From positions 35,691,318-35,755,317 of the forward strand of contig NC_079427.1 in NCBI RefSeq assembly GCF_026213295.1: DNA of 64,000 nucleotides, in the 5' to 3' direction. Made by a program: the position numbers and the translations under genes. The notes beneath the pieces were generated by a model. The model was not told the origin of the DNA and ran no database searches. It worked only from the letters and a program-made list of their open reading frames with translations. Origin of the DNA: Gadus chalcogrammus (lineage: Eukaryota > Chordata > Actinopteri > Gadiformes > Gadidae). Positions 41,572 to 53,605 of this stretch are shown piece after piece; the first letter of the stretch is position 1; every line of letters starts with the position of its first letter.

Positions 41572-43730
41572 GTCAAGATGTAAACAACTGATGACGTAGG
41601 CCGGTTACAATTTCGCCCCCAGTACAATTTTAACGTGACACAGCCATCGGCTCCCCCGTGAAGTTGTTACATTGTAAGAGAGTTGAAAACCCCATGCGTC
41701 GAAAAAAGAAGCGCATGGGTACCCTTTTGCGTCAGAAACTGAAGCCAAAGTCACTGACCGTTCGTCAGAAATCGACGCGCTCGGAGTGAGAATGTGTTGC
41801 TTAACATATCTTTTATTCCCGACATACAGACAAAATCAAACACTGTCAAAAAACGGTATATCAATGAAGATTCTAATGTACTTTTTAAAAAGGCCATCTC
41901 CTTGCTACCACCTCTAAACCCGTGTTCTGCTGATGATCTTGTAGAAAACTTTAATTTGAAGATTCTGAAAGTCATAGATATCATTGCACCTTATAAGGTT
42001 AAAACGATTTCTGGAAAGCAAAAGGCACCCTGGAGAAAAGCTGCTTCTGTAACAGCAAAGAAAAAAGAATCCAGGAAGGTTGAACGCATCTGGCGTAAAA
42101 CTAAACTTCATATTCACCATGATATCTATAAAGAGAGCCTCCGTGCCTACAATTTAGACTTAAAAAGTGCTATAGAAACATTTTTCGCCAATATCATTAA
42201 ACCAACACTAATAATGCAAAAACCCTATTGCAATTGTGACAGACTGACCAACACAAATTCCACCTGATCTCCATTCCACGCAGTAATGCAATGAGTTTGC
42301 AGCTTTTTATACTGATAAAATTGAAGGTATCAGACGCGCCATCAATATCTCCACTTCAAACAAAAATGTTGGACTACCACCCTGTTCAGGCAAAAGTAAC
42401 GTGGCAAGGATGGCATGCTTTAATGTTATAGACTCTCAAAATCTTCTGGAAACTGTGACACAACTAAAGCCATCCACCTGTTGCCTTGATACTATACTTA
42501 CCAACCTCTTTAAGAATGTTTTCGACTGCCTAGTAGTAGACATATTGCAGATAGTTAACAACTCTCTCCAGTCAGGCAATTTCCCAAAAGCTTTGAAAAC
42601 TGCAGTTATTAAACCCCTTTTAAAAAAGCGGAGCCTAGATGCCTCTATTATTAACAACTACAGACCAATATCAAATCTACCCTTCATAAGTAAAATCATT
42701 GAGAAAGTTGTCCTCCAGCAACTTAATCACTTCCTGGCATCAACTGGTTGCTATGACACCTTCCAATCAGGACTTCGACCCCTGCACAGCAATGAGACCG
42801 CCCTTATTAAGTTGTAAACGACATCCGTCTTAACACAGACTCTGGCAAAACCACAATACTAATGCTACTTGACCTCCCAGGCATCTCCAAATGGCGGACC
42901 CGCGGTCCGGACCAAGTGACGGTCCTATCCGTACCCATGAACAATTTAAAATAATAAAAAATATATATATTTTTGTTTTTTTTCATTTTTGCTGATTTCA
43001 CTATACAAAGCATGATTATGTTAGTAAAATCATTTCTCACTGAAATACAAACTTGAAAGGCAGAATAGTCTGTAGTACAGCATAAAACAGCAAAAAGCAA
43101 TGATTTTAACAGAGCGAAGATCATGCACTCACCGAACTCCCCCCGTCTGTGACGGCATGTGCATAATAGTGTCACTCAAAAAATAGCCGATACATTTTTT
43201 GTTTACCGGAAGAGCGAGTTGGAATGAGAAAATGGCTTGCTTGAAAATAAGGAAAGTTGACCCCCGAAAACAGACATTTTAAAGATGAATGGACTGACCA
43301 ATACTTGTTCATTCTCCCGCAGGCAGTACAAAACCTTTGTTGTGTCTTTTATGGGTTGAAACCGTGGCGCTGATAAAAAGCGTGAATATTAAGCGGCGTT
43401 ACGAATCCAAACAGAGATCCTTCGAGGAAAGTATCCCCAGAAGTCAGAAGTAAGAGCGTGGAAAATATGAGTATGAGAGGTCTACGCGTGTCTTCAACAC
43501 ACTCATTTACAGGCCAGCAACGTGCAAATGAATGCTCACTTAAGATTGCATGGATTTGTGGCAACATAAAAAAACTTCAGTGACGCGACTGTTGTGAAGG
43601 ATGGTGCTTGAACGCCGCTGCCGAGACGTTACTTGAAGTTAAACAAAGGGATGAATTGTGTGAAAAAATAAAGCAAATCCCAATGTGAGTTGCAACGACA
43701 ACCAGAAAATCCGAAATGTTATCAGATGAC

Positions 43731-45321
43731 ATGGGATGGGAATCGAGAACCGGTTCTTGTTCAGCAGCCAATCAAGCGTTCCGAGTCAACCGATTCCTTG
43801 GAATCATTAGCAAGCCTGCTTAACGATTCGGCTTATCTGTTCCATTCACGGAAAATGCGTTGTGATGTCACACACGCGCTGCTTTGATTTGGTTCAGAAC
43901 GCAGCAAAACATGTCGCCGCCCGAGGAAGAATCGCATTGTTCGTTCACACCAAACGCGACGGGGCGACAAGATCCATACAAAGGAATGTAGGGGCGATTT
44001 TTCACGGAGAAAACCCGCGACAAGTTTTGTCGTGATGACAGCCCAATCAGTCGTTCAACAGCGTGATAACTGAGTGACATGTGTAACGTAACAGCCAATC
44101 AGCGTTCAGAGCCGTCAAACTCAGTGCCAGTGCAGTCCGGGGTGAACTGCGGCATGGGAGGAGAAAGTGATTGTTGCAGTTTTGAGACTCCCGGAGCTCT
44201 ATATATATTAGTATATAATATATTATAATTGTATATATATATCACGGCCCAACAGCTCTCGTCGCCTCCTGATGGCCGTAGCGTGGGGAGCTCTCATAGG
44301 GATTGGGCTTCTCTCGGGGGTGTGTTTACCGGCATTGCTATGGTTTTCCGGTCTGTGTGTTGCAACGTTTATAGTAGGCCCATCTAATAAATCCTGTCTA
44401 ATCAATGCTTCATTTTGTTTATGTCAGTTTGAAAGTTGATGCAAATGAGCACTCTTAGCATTCCAAAAGGCACAAGCTCTACTTGGCTGTTTTCAGTCTG
44501 TGTTTTTAGTTTTAATGGCACATAACGATTAGCCTGGCTCCGCCCGCCTAAGTACTTCCGCTCAATTTGAATTTCCCTTCAGTACTAGGTCTGGACCTGC
44601 TGTATGTAATTTGGTTTTCCCTGGCGCCGCCGCAGCGGGGCCCAATCAGCGAACAGAGGGCGTGTCTGAGAACAATGACGATAAAGTCGTGCGGCCAGTT
44701 TGAGTTGTTGTTGTAGGTCGGTAGTTGATTTACAATGTGCAATTTTTCCCTGATAAATTAAATTCGACGAACAAAACCTGCAGCTGTCGTTGACGGACAT
44801 TTTCCGTGCAGACGCGCAAGGTGTTTGGTTTGTGTACAACCTGCGCGTGATTCCCGCGCATGACATACGTCACAACCAAACGTTAGCGATTGGTTATGGC
44901 AGATCCAGGACTGGCACTGGGCAGATCCATCATTTTTAACTTCAACAGACACCCCCGCTTCAAGTGATGTTAACGTTTGTCCAATTGATTAGGTCAGACT
45001 CTCTGACAATATGAAATGAAAACTGAAGTGAAGTACGAGAGTCTGGTAGAACCAGGCTAACATAATGATGGCATTTGGGCTTAAAAAGCACAACATTCTA
45101 TTTTTTCGTCTAGACCAATGTTGATTTGAAATGTACAATTCCCTAATACTAGAATTCACTTCTGATCAGATATTATAGAGATGTAATACAAACAAACACA
45201 GTTTATACCTATTTTCCCAACCCAATGAGAATTGATAAGAGAATCTCGATAAGGAATCGGGATTGATAAGCAGAATCGGAATCGGAATCCGATTGAAATT
45301 CTCATCAATTCCCATACCCTA
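43731..45321. mobile_element. Short DNA transposon with GGGATGGGAATCGA-type ends, inserted in the hAT
   Basis: GGGATGGGAATCGAGAA at the left and the reverse complement of ATTCCCATACCCTA at the right are similar. CAGATGAC before it and CAGCATGAC after it look like an 8-bp duplication with one indel. It splits the hAT coding sequence at this point. Sub-terminal GGAATCGGAATCGG repeats lie at the right. An inner element occupies 44529-45060. Confidence 0.7.
44529..45060. mobile_element. DNA transposon with TTAGCCTGG ends, innermost of the nest
   Basis: TTAGCCTGG and CCAGGCTAA are inverted termini. CATAACGA before and CATAATGA after match at 7 of 8 bases, as a target duplication would. No coding sequence was recognised. 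Confidence 0.75.
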
Positions 45322-46843
45322 CAGCATGACTGCACCTGTCACAGCTTCATGCGGCTGTTCAGAGTGCCCCATCCTTAGCCCTTGATGAGTCTTCAGATAT
45401 AACGGATATGCCCAGCTTTTGGTTATGTGCGATTGTTTTCATCAAGACACAGAAAGAGATCTTGAGGACCTGTTGGGTCTAACACCACTTGAGACACGTT
45501 TGGACTTACTTGAAATTAAGGCACTAATGCTCTTTTGGTGTTTATTTGGAAAATAGTAGGTCTAGATTACCTTTTTCTTTACGTTGAAAGGTAGGCCTAA
45601 TGCACTTTTTCTTATTTGAAGTGTAGGTCCTAGTGGGTTCTGTTCTGCTTTACTTCACAATGTAGGCCTTATGCACTTTTTATGTGCACTTGAATTGCAG
45701 GGCCTAATGATCACCTGTTTTTTTGGTTTACTTGCAAATGTTAGTAAATGCGGTTATCTTTTCCTTACTAGATTTTTATTTCATGTTAAAGTAAGGGAAT
45801 TTGAGAAATAAAATACATCGGAAATTATAAGGGTAATTAGCCGTGTTGATTATGTATTTGACAAAAGCCGAGCTGATTAGGACGTGGTAGGTTACGGACC
45901 TTTCTTGGAAGGAATTTTTAGTAACTGGACCTGTTCATTGTAATTTGAAGACCCCTGAGACCATACATTAGGTACTTTGGACAGGTTAGAAAACTGGGTG
46001 GGGCTTTCAGGCACCGTCTTAAATTGGTTCAGGTCCTACCTACAAAATAGGAACTACTTTGTTTCCATTGGCGACTTTCTATCAGAATCAACCAACGTGA
46101 CATGTGGTTGATTCCCACAAGGTTCGATCTTAGGACCCTCTTTATTCAACATCTACATGCTCCCACAAGGGCAAATCATGCAAAATAACAATATTGACCA
46201 TCATTGCTATGCTGATGACACGCAAATCTATGTATCGCTATCACCAAAATACTATCGGCCCATAGATCTGCTGTGCCAGTGCATTGAGCAAGTGAAAGAA
46301 TGGATGTGCCAAAATTTCCTTCAACTAAATGAGGACAAAACAGAGATAATTGCATTTGGTTATAAAACGGAAAGGCTTAAAGTAACCCAACACCTTCACT
46401 CTCTGTCCCTGAAAACCTCAATCAAAGCCAGAAATCTAGGGGTTATCATCAGGGCTGTAGTGGTCTAATTAGAGGTGGGTAAACTATGAATTTTGTGATC
46501 AGACCGACCTCGACACAACGCAACGCAACACAAAGTGTTGCGACTCTGTAAGGCTAGCCTGGCTTTATATTCCATTATGTTATCAATTAAAGTCATATTA
46601 AATCAATCAATGACAGTCAATGAATGTGTTTGTAGTTTATTCAAGTTATTCAAATTTCAACAGTAAAGAAAAGTATGTGTAGATTAAGAACTATCTATCT
46701 ATGGCATGTGTCATGTTTGTGTATTAGTATGCATGCTTTTCACAGTAGTGCCCAGAGGGCCTCCTTGTCCTCCCCGTCAGGTCCTGCCTTGCAGGGGCGT
46801 GTTCTGGGGTTCATGGCTCCCGTGTGCTTCACCAGCCAGGACT

Positions 46844-47667
46844 TCACATACGTGTTGGATTGAACTTTGTGAGTGGTGGGCCATTCAGTTGAATAAACAT
46901 CAAGGACGACACTGTGACCAAGTGCAGACTGCATCTCAGGGGGCACACTATGATGTTCATTAAGCTGAACCCCCTCTCACACTCAGCAGTGCTAACTGGA
47001 ATGAGATGGTGGATATTCAGGAGTGGTGCAAGGTTTTCTGGAATGATGCTTGAGTTATCCTTCAAATCCCTATGGCCTTCAAGAATTTTTCTGTCATCAA
47101 GTCTGAACCTTTGGGCAAGTTGTTTCAACTTGGATTCCCCATACGGTTCCTCTAGGGAACAGGCCAGTTTGCTGGGAAAATAATTTTAAAGAAAATAAAT
47201 AATAAAATAAAAATATTTATAAATATTTTATTTGTATTGGTTTAACCGCCAACCGCCCAAATTTAATTAAAATATATTTTTTGTCGCGTCATCCGCCCGA
47301 TCCACGGTTCAGCCGCGGAGTCTGGCTGCAACCGCCAACCTCGCATCTCCAAATTGAGGCTTTAACATAGCGACCGAGCTATAGCGAAGTTGATACGCCA
47401 AAACCGAAGTTTGATATGGATAGTAAAACTCTGACTGACTTTCGCTCATTTTGACATGGGCAGTACACGGATAGCATGACTACTCATTGGCCAATCTGAA
47501 TGCTCGTAGTCATTTAATAGTTCGTCAAGTAAAATTGATTCATACATCACAAAAACAACTAATGTGAATTGATCATCTTCACTCTTACTTTGTACTTGAG
47601 GCCTTTTTCGGGCATCTGTTGGAGTGGGAGCACTCGAAGGTCTTTTCAAAAATCGCCTGATATCCAT
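46844..47667 (-). pseudogene. hAT transposase remnant, N- and C-terminal parts only
   Basis: The N-terminal part at 47667-47446 begins MDIRRFLKRPSSA. The C-terminal dimerisation part at 47128-46844 contains IPVSTAECERGFSLMN and MFIQLNGPP, the hAT signature. The catalytic middle is deleted, so the element depends on a related autonomous copy. Confidence 0.75.
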
Positions 47668-47964
47668 GGCTAATTAATGACAGGTAGGCAGGCATGATAA
47701 TCCACAACGCGTAGGGCCATGTGTTTACATACTTCCTGTTTACATATTTTCCTGGATCCTGATTGGTGTCGCCGCCGCAGCCGCAAGGCACTGATTGGAG
47801 GGTCACAGACCATAATAGCATAGGCCTACAGCGCAGATGAAAATGATTCAGATTACAGCGTTTATTTGTTCAACAATGTGAAACTTTGTCTTAGGTGTTT
47901 TAAAATGATACTAAATTTATTTCAGATTATTCCAATGGCAGAATACAAGGCACAGGGAACTTTG

Positions 47965-48065
47965 AGGTGCGTAAACGCCACTTAGAGGTGCGTAGACGCT
48001 ATTTAGAGGTGCGTAAACGCTATTTCCTAAATTCCAGAGGTGCGTAAACGGCGTTTACGTGCGTT
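47965..48065. repeat. Sub-terminal AGGTGCGTAAACGC repeats of the hAT
   Basis: The motif occurs four times near the right end, with a related AGGTGGGTAAAC near the left end at 46475. Such repeats often bind transposase. Confidence 0.7.
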
Positions 48066-48897
48066 TACCCTCCATTACAGCCCTGGTTATCATGGATTCA
48101 GATTTACATTTCGACAGTCACATCAAATCAGTGACAAAATCGGCATATTATCACCTTAAAAATGCAGCAAGACTTAGCGGGTTCATGTCCACCGAAGAAT
48201 TAAAAAACGTGTACATGCCTTTATCACTAGTAAGCTTGATTACTGCAATGGTCTCCTTACAGGTCTCCCAAAACAAACTCTGAGGAAGCTTCAGCTTGTT
48301 CAGAATGCTGCTGCTAGAGTTCTAACAAAGACCAAATAATTTGATCATATTACACCAATTCTGAAATCGTTACATTGGCTTCCTTTAGGTCAGAGAATTG
48401 ATTTTAAAATCATGTTAATAACCTATAAATCCCTACATGGTTTAGGCCCAAAATATTTAACTGTTATGCTTCCACTACATAAGCCTTCTAGACCACTAAG
48501 ATCCTCTGAGACCAATCTGTTAATTATCCCCAGAGTAAACACAAAACATGGGAAAGCAGGATTTAGTTACTATGCAACAAATAGCTGGAATAAACTCCCA
48601 GAGGATTTAAGACTTGCCCCAACTCTGAGCACCTTTAAAACAAGACTGAAGACTTTTATGTTTGCTATAGCTTTCTGCTAAATCTTAAATACATTGCACT
48701 TTCTAAAAAGCTTTTTTAACTTTGCCTTTATTTTCTATTTTAATACTATAATGCCTTTTTAACTTTCTCCCATTTCTTTGCATATGTTTTCTTTTACTTA
48801 TCTATTATTTTATTTTATTGTATGACAATGTTTATATGTGAAGCACTTTGAGTCTGCCTTGTGTATGAAAAGTGCTATATGAATAAAGTTGCCTTAC

Positions 48898-49360
48898 CTT
48901 GCCTTGACTATAACTATAACTCAGATAAAAAGGTTAAGTTGTAAACAATTTATTTCTTCTTTAGAGAATAGCTAAAATGTGTTTAATCCTTTCCTCTGAG
49001 ATGAAATACTCATTGGTATTATGAGTTTAACTGAGGTTAAACTGTTAACAAAAAGGCCTCTGCTTTTCTGACAATAAACCATCAGACAATGTGTTGGATT
49101 GATAGATAAATACATTTACCCCCCACCAGAATAAATTGAGGATCTCCACCAGGTCAACCTAAAATGCAGCAGAATGCAGGAAATCACATCTACGATATTC
49201 AAAATCTCCCCTTTATATACTTCTATTTATGGCTTCCTGGGGGCTGAGCCCCCCCAAAAGCCAGAACCTAGAATCGCCCCTGCACATGTCATGAAGTCAG
49301 TACGCATCTTGTCGAACATCCACCTTCTAGTATGTACAATTATTACCTTTTTATACACTG
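48898..49360. other. No recognisable feature
   Basis: Sequence between the L2 end and the GA-rich region before the kalirin gene. A CTGAGCCCCCCCAAAAGCC segment suggests an old repeat, but none was assigned. Confidence 0.4.
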
Positions 49361-49410
<50 letters not shown>

Positions 49411-49440
49411 GAGTGAGAGTGAGAGAGAGAGAGAGAGAAA
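49361..49440 (+). repeat. (GA)n microsatellite
   Basis: About 40 GA units with GAGTGA interruptions lie upstream of the kalirin start. Confidence 0.95.
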
Positions 49441-49850
49441 CCACTGTGGTGGCGAGGGGCGTGTGGTCTCTCTATAGGGGAGGGGAGAAGAGGGGAGAGT
49501 TGGGAGGCAATAGGAGGGAGGGGAATGAGAGAGGAGGGAGGGGGCGGAGAGAGGAGAGGTCCTATTGTTTGAGAACAGGATCGGACAGCAGTCTATGCTC
49601 GCTATCTTCTTTCCTCCTGATGAAGACCCGTCTACAGACCCGTCTCCAGAGGACAATGGGCCGTCGAGCGGAACAAAGCGCGCACCCGACGGCGTGACAG
49701 CGGGCATCGAACAAGGTCCTTCCTAACCCGGGTCTGATTGTCTAACCCCGGTCTCTGAGTAGGTGCCCAGGCAGCAGAGCACCACTAGCCACTACCGTCC
49801 GTCTAAGTCTGATCAGGAGTCATTGATCACTGATCGCGATGCCCAGCGAG

Positions 49851-49886
49851 TGACGTCATTCCCCTGCGATAGGAGATCTGACGTCA
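49851..49886 (+). promoter_or_regulatory. Pair of cAMP-response elements upstream of kalirin
   Basis: Perfect TGACGTCA palindromes lie at 49851-49858 and 49879-49886, 28 bp apart and about 500 bp before the start codon. CREB/ATF binding is inferred from the consensus; the transcription start is not known. Confidence 0.5.
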
Positions 49887-49962
49887 TCGGACTGAAACGA
49901 CGAGATGGAAGAACGGCAACGCTCGCGCTACCGTTAGAGGGGGATAATAACAATAGAACATT

Positions 49963-49983
49963 CACGCACACACACACACCACA

Positions 49984-50029
<46 letters not shown>

Positions 50030-50030
50030 A

Positions 50031-50108
<78 letters not shown>
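49963..50108 (+). repeat. (CA)n microsatellite
   Basis: A 145-bp CA array with short interruptions lies between the candidate promoter and the first coding exon. Confidence 0.95.
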
Positions 50109-50111
<3 letters not shown>

Positions 50112-50318
50112 CGAGGGCCATAGAGGTACAATGAGGGTAGAGCGACACAAAAAGGGTAGAGAGACAGAGACAGGGGGGAGCTCGGGTATCGAACAATAGG
50201 ACGGGCCGGAGCCAAAGAGGACGGAGGAGACGAGTGAAGGAATAGAGGGAACATGAAGAGAAACCGCTGATTTCCTCCTTGAACCCACTGGATATACAGC
50301 CGAGTGCTGCGCTTGTGT

Positions 50319-50320
<2 letters not shown>

Positions 50321-50366
<46 letters not shown>

Positions 50367-50368
50367 AA
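50321..50368 (+). repeat. (GA)n microsatellite in the kalirin 5' UTR region
   Basis: A GA array lies 20 bp before the start codon and is probably transcribed. Confidence 0.9.
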
Positions 50369-50388
50369 GTCTGTGTGGAGGACTCAAG

Positions 50389-50452
50389 ATGAATCCTCTC
50401 GAGGGAACAGAGGAGGCGTCCACCGAAGACGCAGACACCTTCTTCAAAACAG
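50389..50452 (+). CDS. kalrn: Kalirin (Rho-GEF kinase), coding exon 1
   Basis: ATG 50389 reads MNPLEGTEEASTEDADTFFK and ends in donor ACAG|GTCAGA (phase 1). This resembles the start I recall for kalirin (MNP-EG, acidic, then a DxFF-T-G motif) and the end of TRIO's first exon. Kalirin is a cytosolic and synaptic protein with an N-terminal Sec14-like lipid-binding domain, spectrin repeats and Rho-GEF domains that activate Rac1 and RhoA. Only the start of the Sec14-like region lies in this window. The first exon is 64 coding bases with a GA-rich leader. The link to exons 2 and 3 rests on the family match and position; a TRIO paralogue is the main alternative. Confidence 0.72.
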
Positions 50453-50457
50453 GTCAG

Positions 50458-50460
<3 letters not shown>

Positions 50461-50511
<51 letters not shown>
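50461..50511 (+). repeat. (TG)n microsatellite directly after the exon 1 donor
   Basis: The TG array starts 9 bases inside the intron. Confidence 0.95.
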
Positions 50512-50512
<1 letters not shown>

Positions 50513-50761
50513 GTGGGCGCTATATTCCACCTTACATGTGGTCATGTGATCAAACTAAAAGGTGCGCCTGTAAAAAGGTGCGCCTGTAAAAGGGCGGGCG
50601 CCAGGTGTATAATCGTTGATGATGACACAATTGGCAGAAGACTTGACAGCTCTGTCCCTCTCTCCTCCCTCCTGTCACTCTGCTTCCCCCGCAACCATAG
50701 TAACATCAGTTACATCTGTAGAGGATGCAGCATGTTTACATGTGTAGGATGCTACATGTTA

Positions 50762-52234
50762 CAGTTTTTTCCTATCGTTTTCGGTCATGTACCCATACTA
50801 TGGTCACTTTTCCCTATCACTTAACACAGTGGGCTTTAGAGACACACACCTCTGCATATTTGTTAACCTTTGGTGCGAAATTTACTACAACAACCACACC
50901 ACAAACAATGCTGCCATAACTTAACACATGTTTCCTCTCAGAACACTATGACCTAAAAACACATCTTGAAGCATTGCCAATTGCATATATAAAATGTTGC
51001 TGTGTCCTCCAGTTTGGCATAGATTTCCTGTAGTGTTGCATTGAAAAAAGAGAAAAAACACAGACAAACACTTCTTTGGACTACAGTAATAAAGTTTGTA
51101 ATATTACAGTATGACAATCCAAGCCATGTATCTGCTGACAGTGTTCATATGTCGGTTTACCTCCCACAAAAGATGTCACAATTGAGTGTGGTAAATGTAC
51201 TGTAATTGTAAATACAGTAAATACTGTAAGTGTTTTATGAGAAACTGAGAATAACAATTTTCAGTTTTTGTAATGCAAATTACATACAGTAAGTACGTAA
51301 TATATCCAGAAACAAATCACAAACAGTTTTTTTCACTGTGCTTTACTTTTTGGTGATTTTGTCACAGTGCAAGTGTTACACAAAACAGAAAATACATTAC
51401 AAAGTAAAAAATGTGTTTTAACAAAAATGCAATGCACAAAACCTGCACATACTGTATATTACAGTAGCCCAACAGTGGCGCAGAATTGGGCTAATCCCTC
51501 CTATCCTCCGCATTTGGCCTCTTCCTCTGCCTCTTCCTCTGCCTCTGCCTCTTGCTCTTGCTCTTGCTGCATCCATTTTCCTATACCAACTACGTAAAGA
51601 AGTCCAAAGCAAATGCCAAAGAAGGCCCTTTTTCAACGAGGCACAAATTACATGTAAAACACCTGAGTAGGTCTTTAGCTGAGTAGGTCTTTAGCTGAAA
51701 TGACCACCAGGTGTTTTGCATTGCAAAAGTTATCCACTGTGTTTTGTACAGATCATTGTATGTAGTGTTGCTTTTACGTAAAAGAAGTAATTCCATGCCA
51801 ATTCACCAAGAACTATGGTGCACAGGGGAAAAAAAATCTAAATTACTGTAAAATAAAATAAATAAACTATAAACTAAATATTTTTCTTATTCAAACATGT
51901 AACTTCATTTGTCTGTCCAAATGCAGCATCTTTCCATCTACAGTGATCTAAATTACTGTTAGGTTTTGAACAGAAAGTTCACTGTTTTGAACAGAGTATC
52001 TAAACATTGGTAAGATATGCTGTAGTTCCACAGCGTTTTGCCGGTAGTGAACATTGACTGGGGCAGGTATCCATGCAATTTGGAAGAAGGCGTCATTGCC
52101 AGCATTTGTATCTTAGCATAGGGGCAAGTAACCACAGTTTGGTTCACATGGTCTACTGGTATGCTCACTGTGTGAAGTGTTTAGGGAATGTGAACATGGT
52201 TTAGGTAAATTGCCTTAAACGATAGGAAAAAACT
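50762..52234 (-). mobile_element. Tc1/mariner-like element with 20-plus-bp inverted termini, TA target
   Basis: CAGTTTTTTCCTATCGTTT at the left is perfectly inverted at the right (AAACGATAGGAAAAAACTG), and TA lies on both sides. The inverted similarity also includes the flanking ACATGT / ACATG. The minus strand keeps the Arg/Gly-rich start of a transposase near 51560. Frames are broken, and the catalytic part was not seen. Confidence 0.75.
51500..51575 (-). pseudogene. Arg/Gly-rich N-terminus of a Tc1-like transposase
   Basis: ATG on the minus strand near 51573 reads MDAARARARGRGRGRGRGRG followed by QMRRIGG. I recall this RG-rich start from a multicopy fish DDE transposase family. The rest is lost. 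Confidence 0.5.
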
Positions 52235-52564
52235 GTAACATGCTGACATGACAACTGCATCCCTGTTGAAGGAAGCATCACATGTTTCCCACATGTCTCA
52301 CTCTTCCTCATTCTGAGGAAATATTACCTCTAACCATGTAGTGTTAATGCCTTGCTCTACTTACTGAGCTACACAGGGAAATAACCTCTAACCCTGCAGT
52401 GTGAGGGCCTTGCTCCCCTACAGGGCATGTAACAGTGTGTGTTTCTTTAAGACTCCCTCTCCTGAGTCACGGTGGTTGTGGGGGGGCATGTATTATTAAA
52501 GTGTGTGTTGTAGATGAAAGACAAGGGGGCGAGGAAGACAAAAGCTTCACTGAGAGAGAAGGAG
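52235..52564 (+). other. Intron sequence without feature
   Basis: A repeated AAATA(A)CCTCTAACC(A/C)TG motif occurs at about 52319 and 52380. No gene was recognised. Confidence 0.4.
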
Positions 52565-52615
52565 AGTGTGTGTGTGTGTTGTGTGTGGTGTGTGTGTGTG
52601 TTGTGTGTATGTGTG

Positions 52616-52685
<70 letters not shown>
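52565..52685 (+). repeat. (GT)n microsatellite
   Basis: GT array with a few GTTGT and GTGGT interruptions in its first half. Confidence 0.95.
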
Positions 52686-52686
<1 letters not shown>

Positions 52687-52941
52687 GAAGCACCAGATTA
52701 AGTGGATTACTGGTCATTACCCCCTTGAGAAAGGTCCTCCTTTTCCTCTCCACTCTCCTCCGCTCTCTATGCTCTCCGTCCATCTTGTCCTGCTAGAGTA
52801 TAGTTGACCTTTGACCAAAGAGTACTGATGCGATTGTGTGAGGGATCCACCCACTTACACACACGTGATTGATCATAGACATATCTCCCTTGCTCACACT
52901 CTCTTCTGTAGTTTTTAGACAGATAGCTCAAACTCTTCCTA

Positions 52942-52943
<2 letters not shown>

Positions 52944-53038
<95 letters not shown>

Positions 53039-53078
53039 ATGCGTGTTTGTGTGTGTGCTTGTGTGCGTGTGTGTGTGA
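52944..53078 (+). repeat. (GT)n microsatellite
   Basis: A GT array of about 95 bp is followed by a degenerate GT-rich tail. Confidence 0.95.
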
Positions 53079-53436
53079 CTCTCTTCAGCTCCTTTCCTCT
53101 TGTTCTTCTCTCAATCTGTGTATTGATCAGTTCTGAGGTTCTTTTTAAGAGATTGCCATTGCGGAGCTTTGGCCAGTCAGGGTTTGATACTAGATCTCTT
53201 TGTCTAACTGGAATTGTTGAGCAACCGGCCACCGTGGGTCTGTGTGTAGAATAAACACACAGTATCCATATAGTGTGTAGATACTGTTTCTAATGTGTAA
53301 ACACAGAACATGCTTTTATTTATGTATTAATTTCCAGCTGTGATGTGTCCAATATGTACGATAATCTTGTGCAGTATCAATATTCAGCCTCCTAAACCTG
53401 GGTACCGTGTTTACATGGTAGTTAGGAAAACATATT

Positions 53437-53503
53437 ACACACACGCATGCACACGCACGTGCACACACAGACACACACACTCATCTCACACTCATACGCA
53501 CTT

Positions 53504-53535
<32 letters not shown>
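53437..53535 (+). repeat. (CA)n microsatellite, degenerate then pure
   Basis: CA-rich sequence with CACGCA interruptions ends in about 15 pure CA units. Confidence 0.9.
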
Positions 53536-53536
<1 letters not shown>

Positions 53537-53605
53537 ATATTTATTCCAGGAAGTGTGTGAGGCCGCCTTGGGAGCTAACTGGAAGATGATTTAATGGAAC
53601 CTCTT

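Larger units (their letters stand above)
43210..45520 (+). pseudogene. hAT transposase remnant split by another element
   Basis: Shifted frames read KIRKVD, then FILPAGSTKPLCCVCYG with a BED-like Cys pair, SEVRAWK, RANECSLKIAW, and CEKIKQ before 43730. After the inserted element the reading resumes with VTAPVTAS and later DLEDLLGLTPLETR. I recall this order from GTF2IRD2/ZBED-type hAT transposases. Many frameshifts and stops are present. Confidence 0.65.
42878..45957 (+). mobile_element. hAT element (Charlie/GTF2IRD2-like), decayed, inserted in the L2
   Basis: The left end CAGGCATCTCCAAA and the right end TTTGAAGACCCCTG are inverted with three mismatches. It interrupts the L2 reverse transcriptase between LLDL and LENWV. 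Broken plus-strand frames at 43210-43730 and 45322-45520 resemble a hAT transposase. No clean 8-bp duplication is visible, so it is older than the other insertions. Confidence 0.72.
46450..48085 (-). mobile_element. hAT element with perfect 8-bp duplication, inserted in the L2
   Basis: CAGGGCTGTAGTGG and CCATTACAGCCCTG are inverted with one mismatch. GTTATCAT lies directly outside both ends (46442-46449 and 48086-48093). The minus strand keeps both ends of a transposase gene. The right arm has four AGGTGCGTAAACGC-type sub-terminal repeats at 47965-48065. Confidence 0.9.
41792..48897 (+). mobile_element. L2-type LINE interrupted by two hAT insertions
   Basis: L2 ORF2 blocks appear in order: a linker between endonuclease and RT (41792-42200), RT start (PLLKKRSLDASIINNYRPIS, nt about 42610-42680), a break at 42877, the RT centre from about 45975 (LENWVGLSGTVLNWF, then CYADDTQIYVS with catalytic ADD near 46205), a break at 46449, then 48086-48680 with LHWLPLG, ITYKSLHGLGPKYL and NSWNKLPEDL. 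The 3' UTR ends in AAGTTGCCTTACCTTGCCTTG. The 5' end is missing, and stops and frameshifts are present. Confidence 0.87.

Noticed and set aside
49960..50450. Frames of poly Cys-Val or Thr-His
   Set aside because: They are produced by GT/CA microsatellites and have no coding value.
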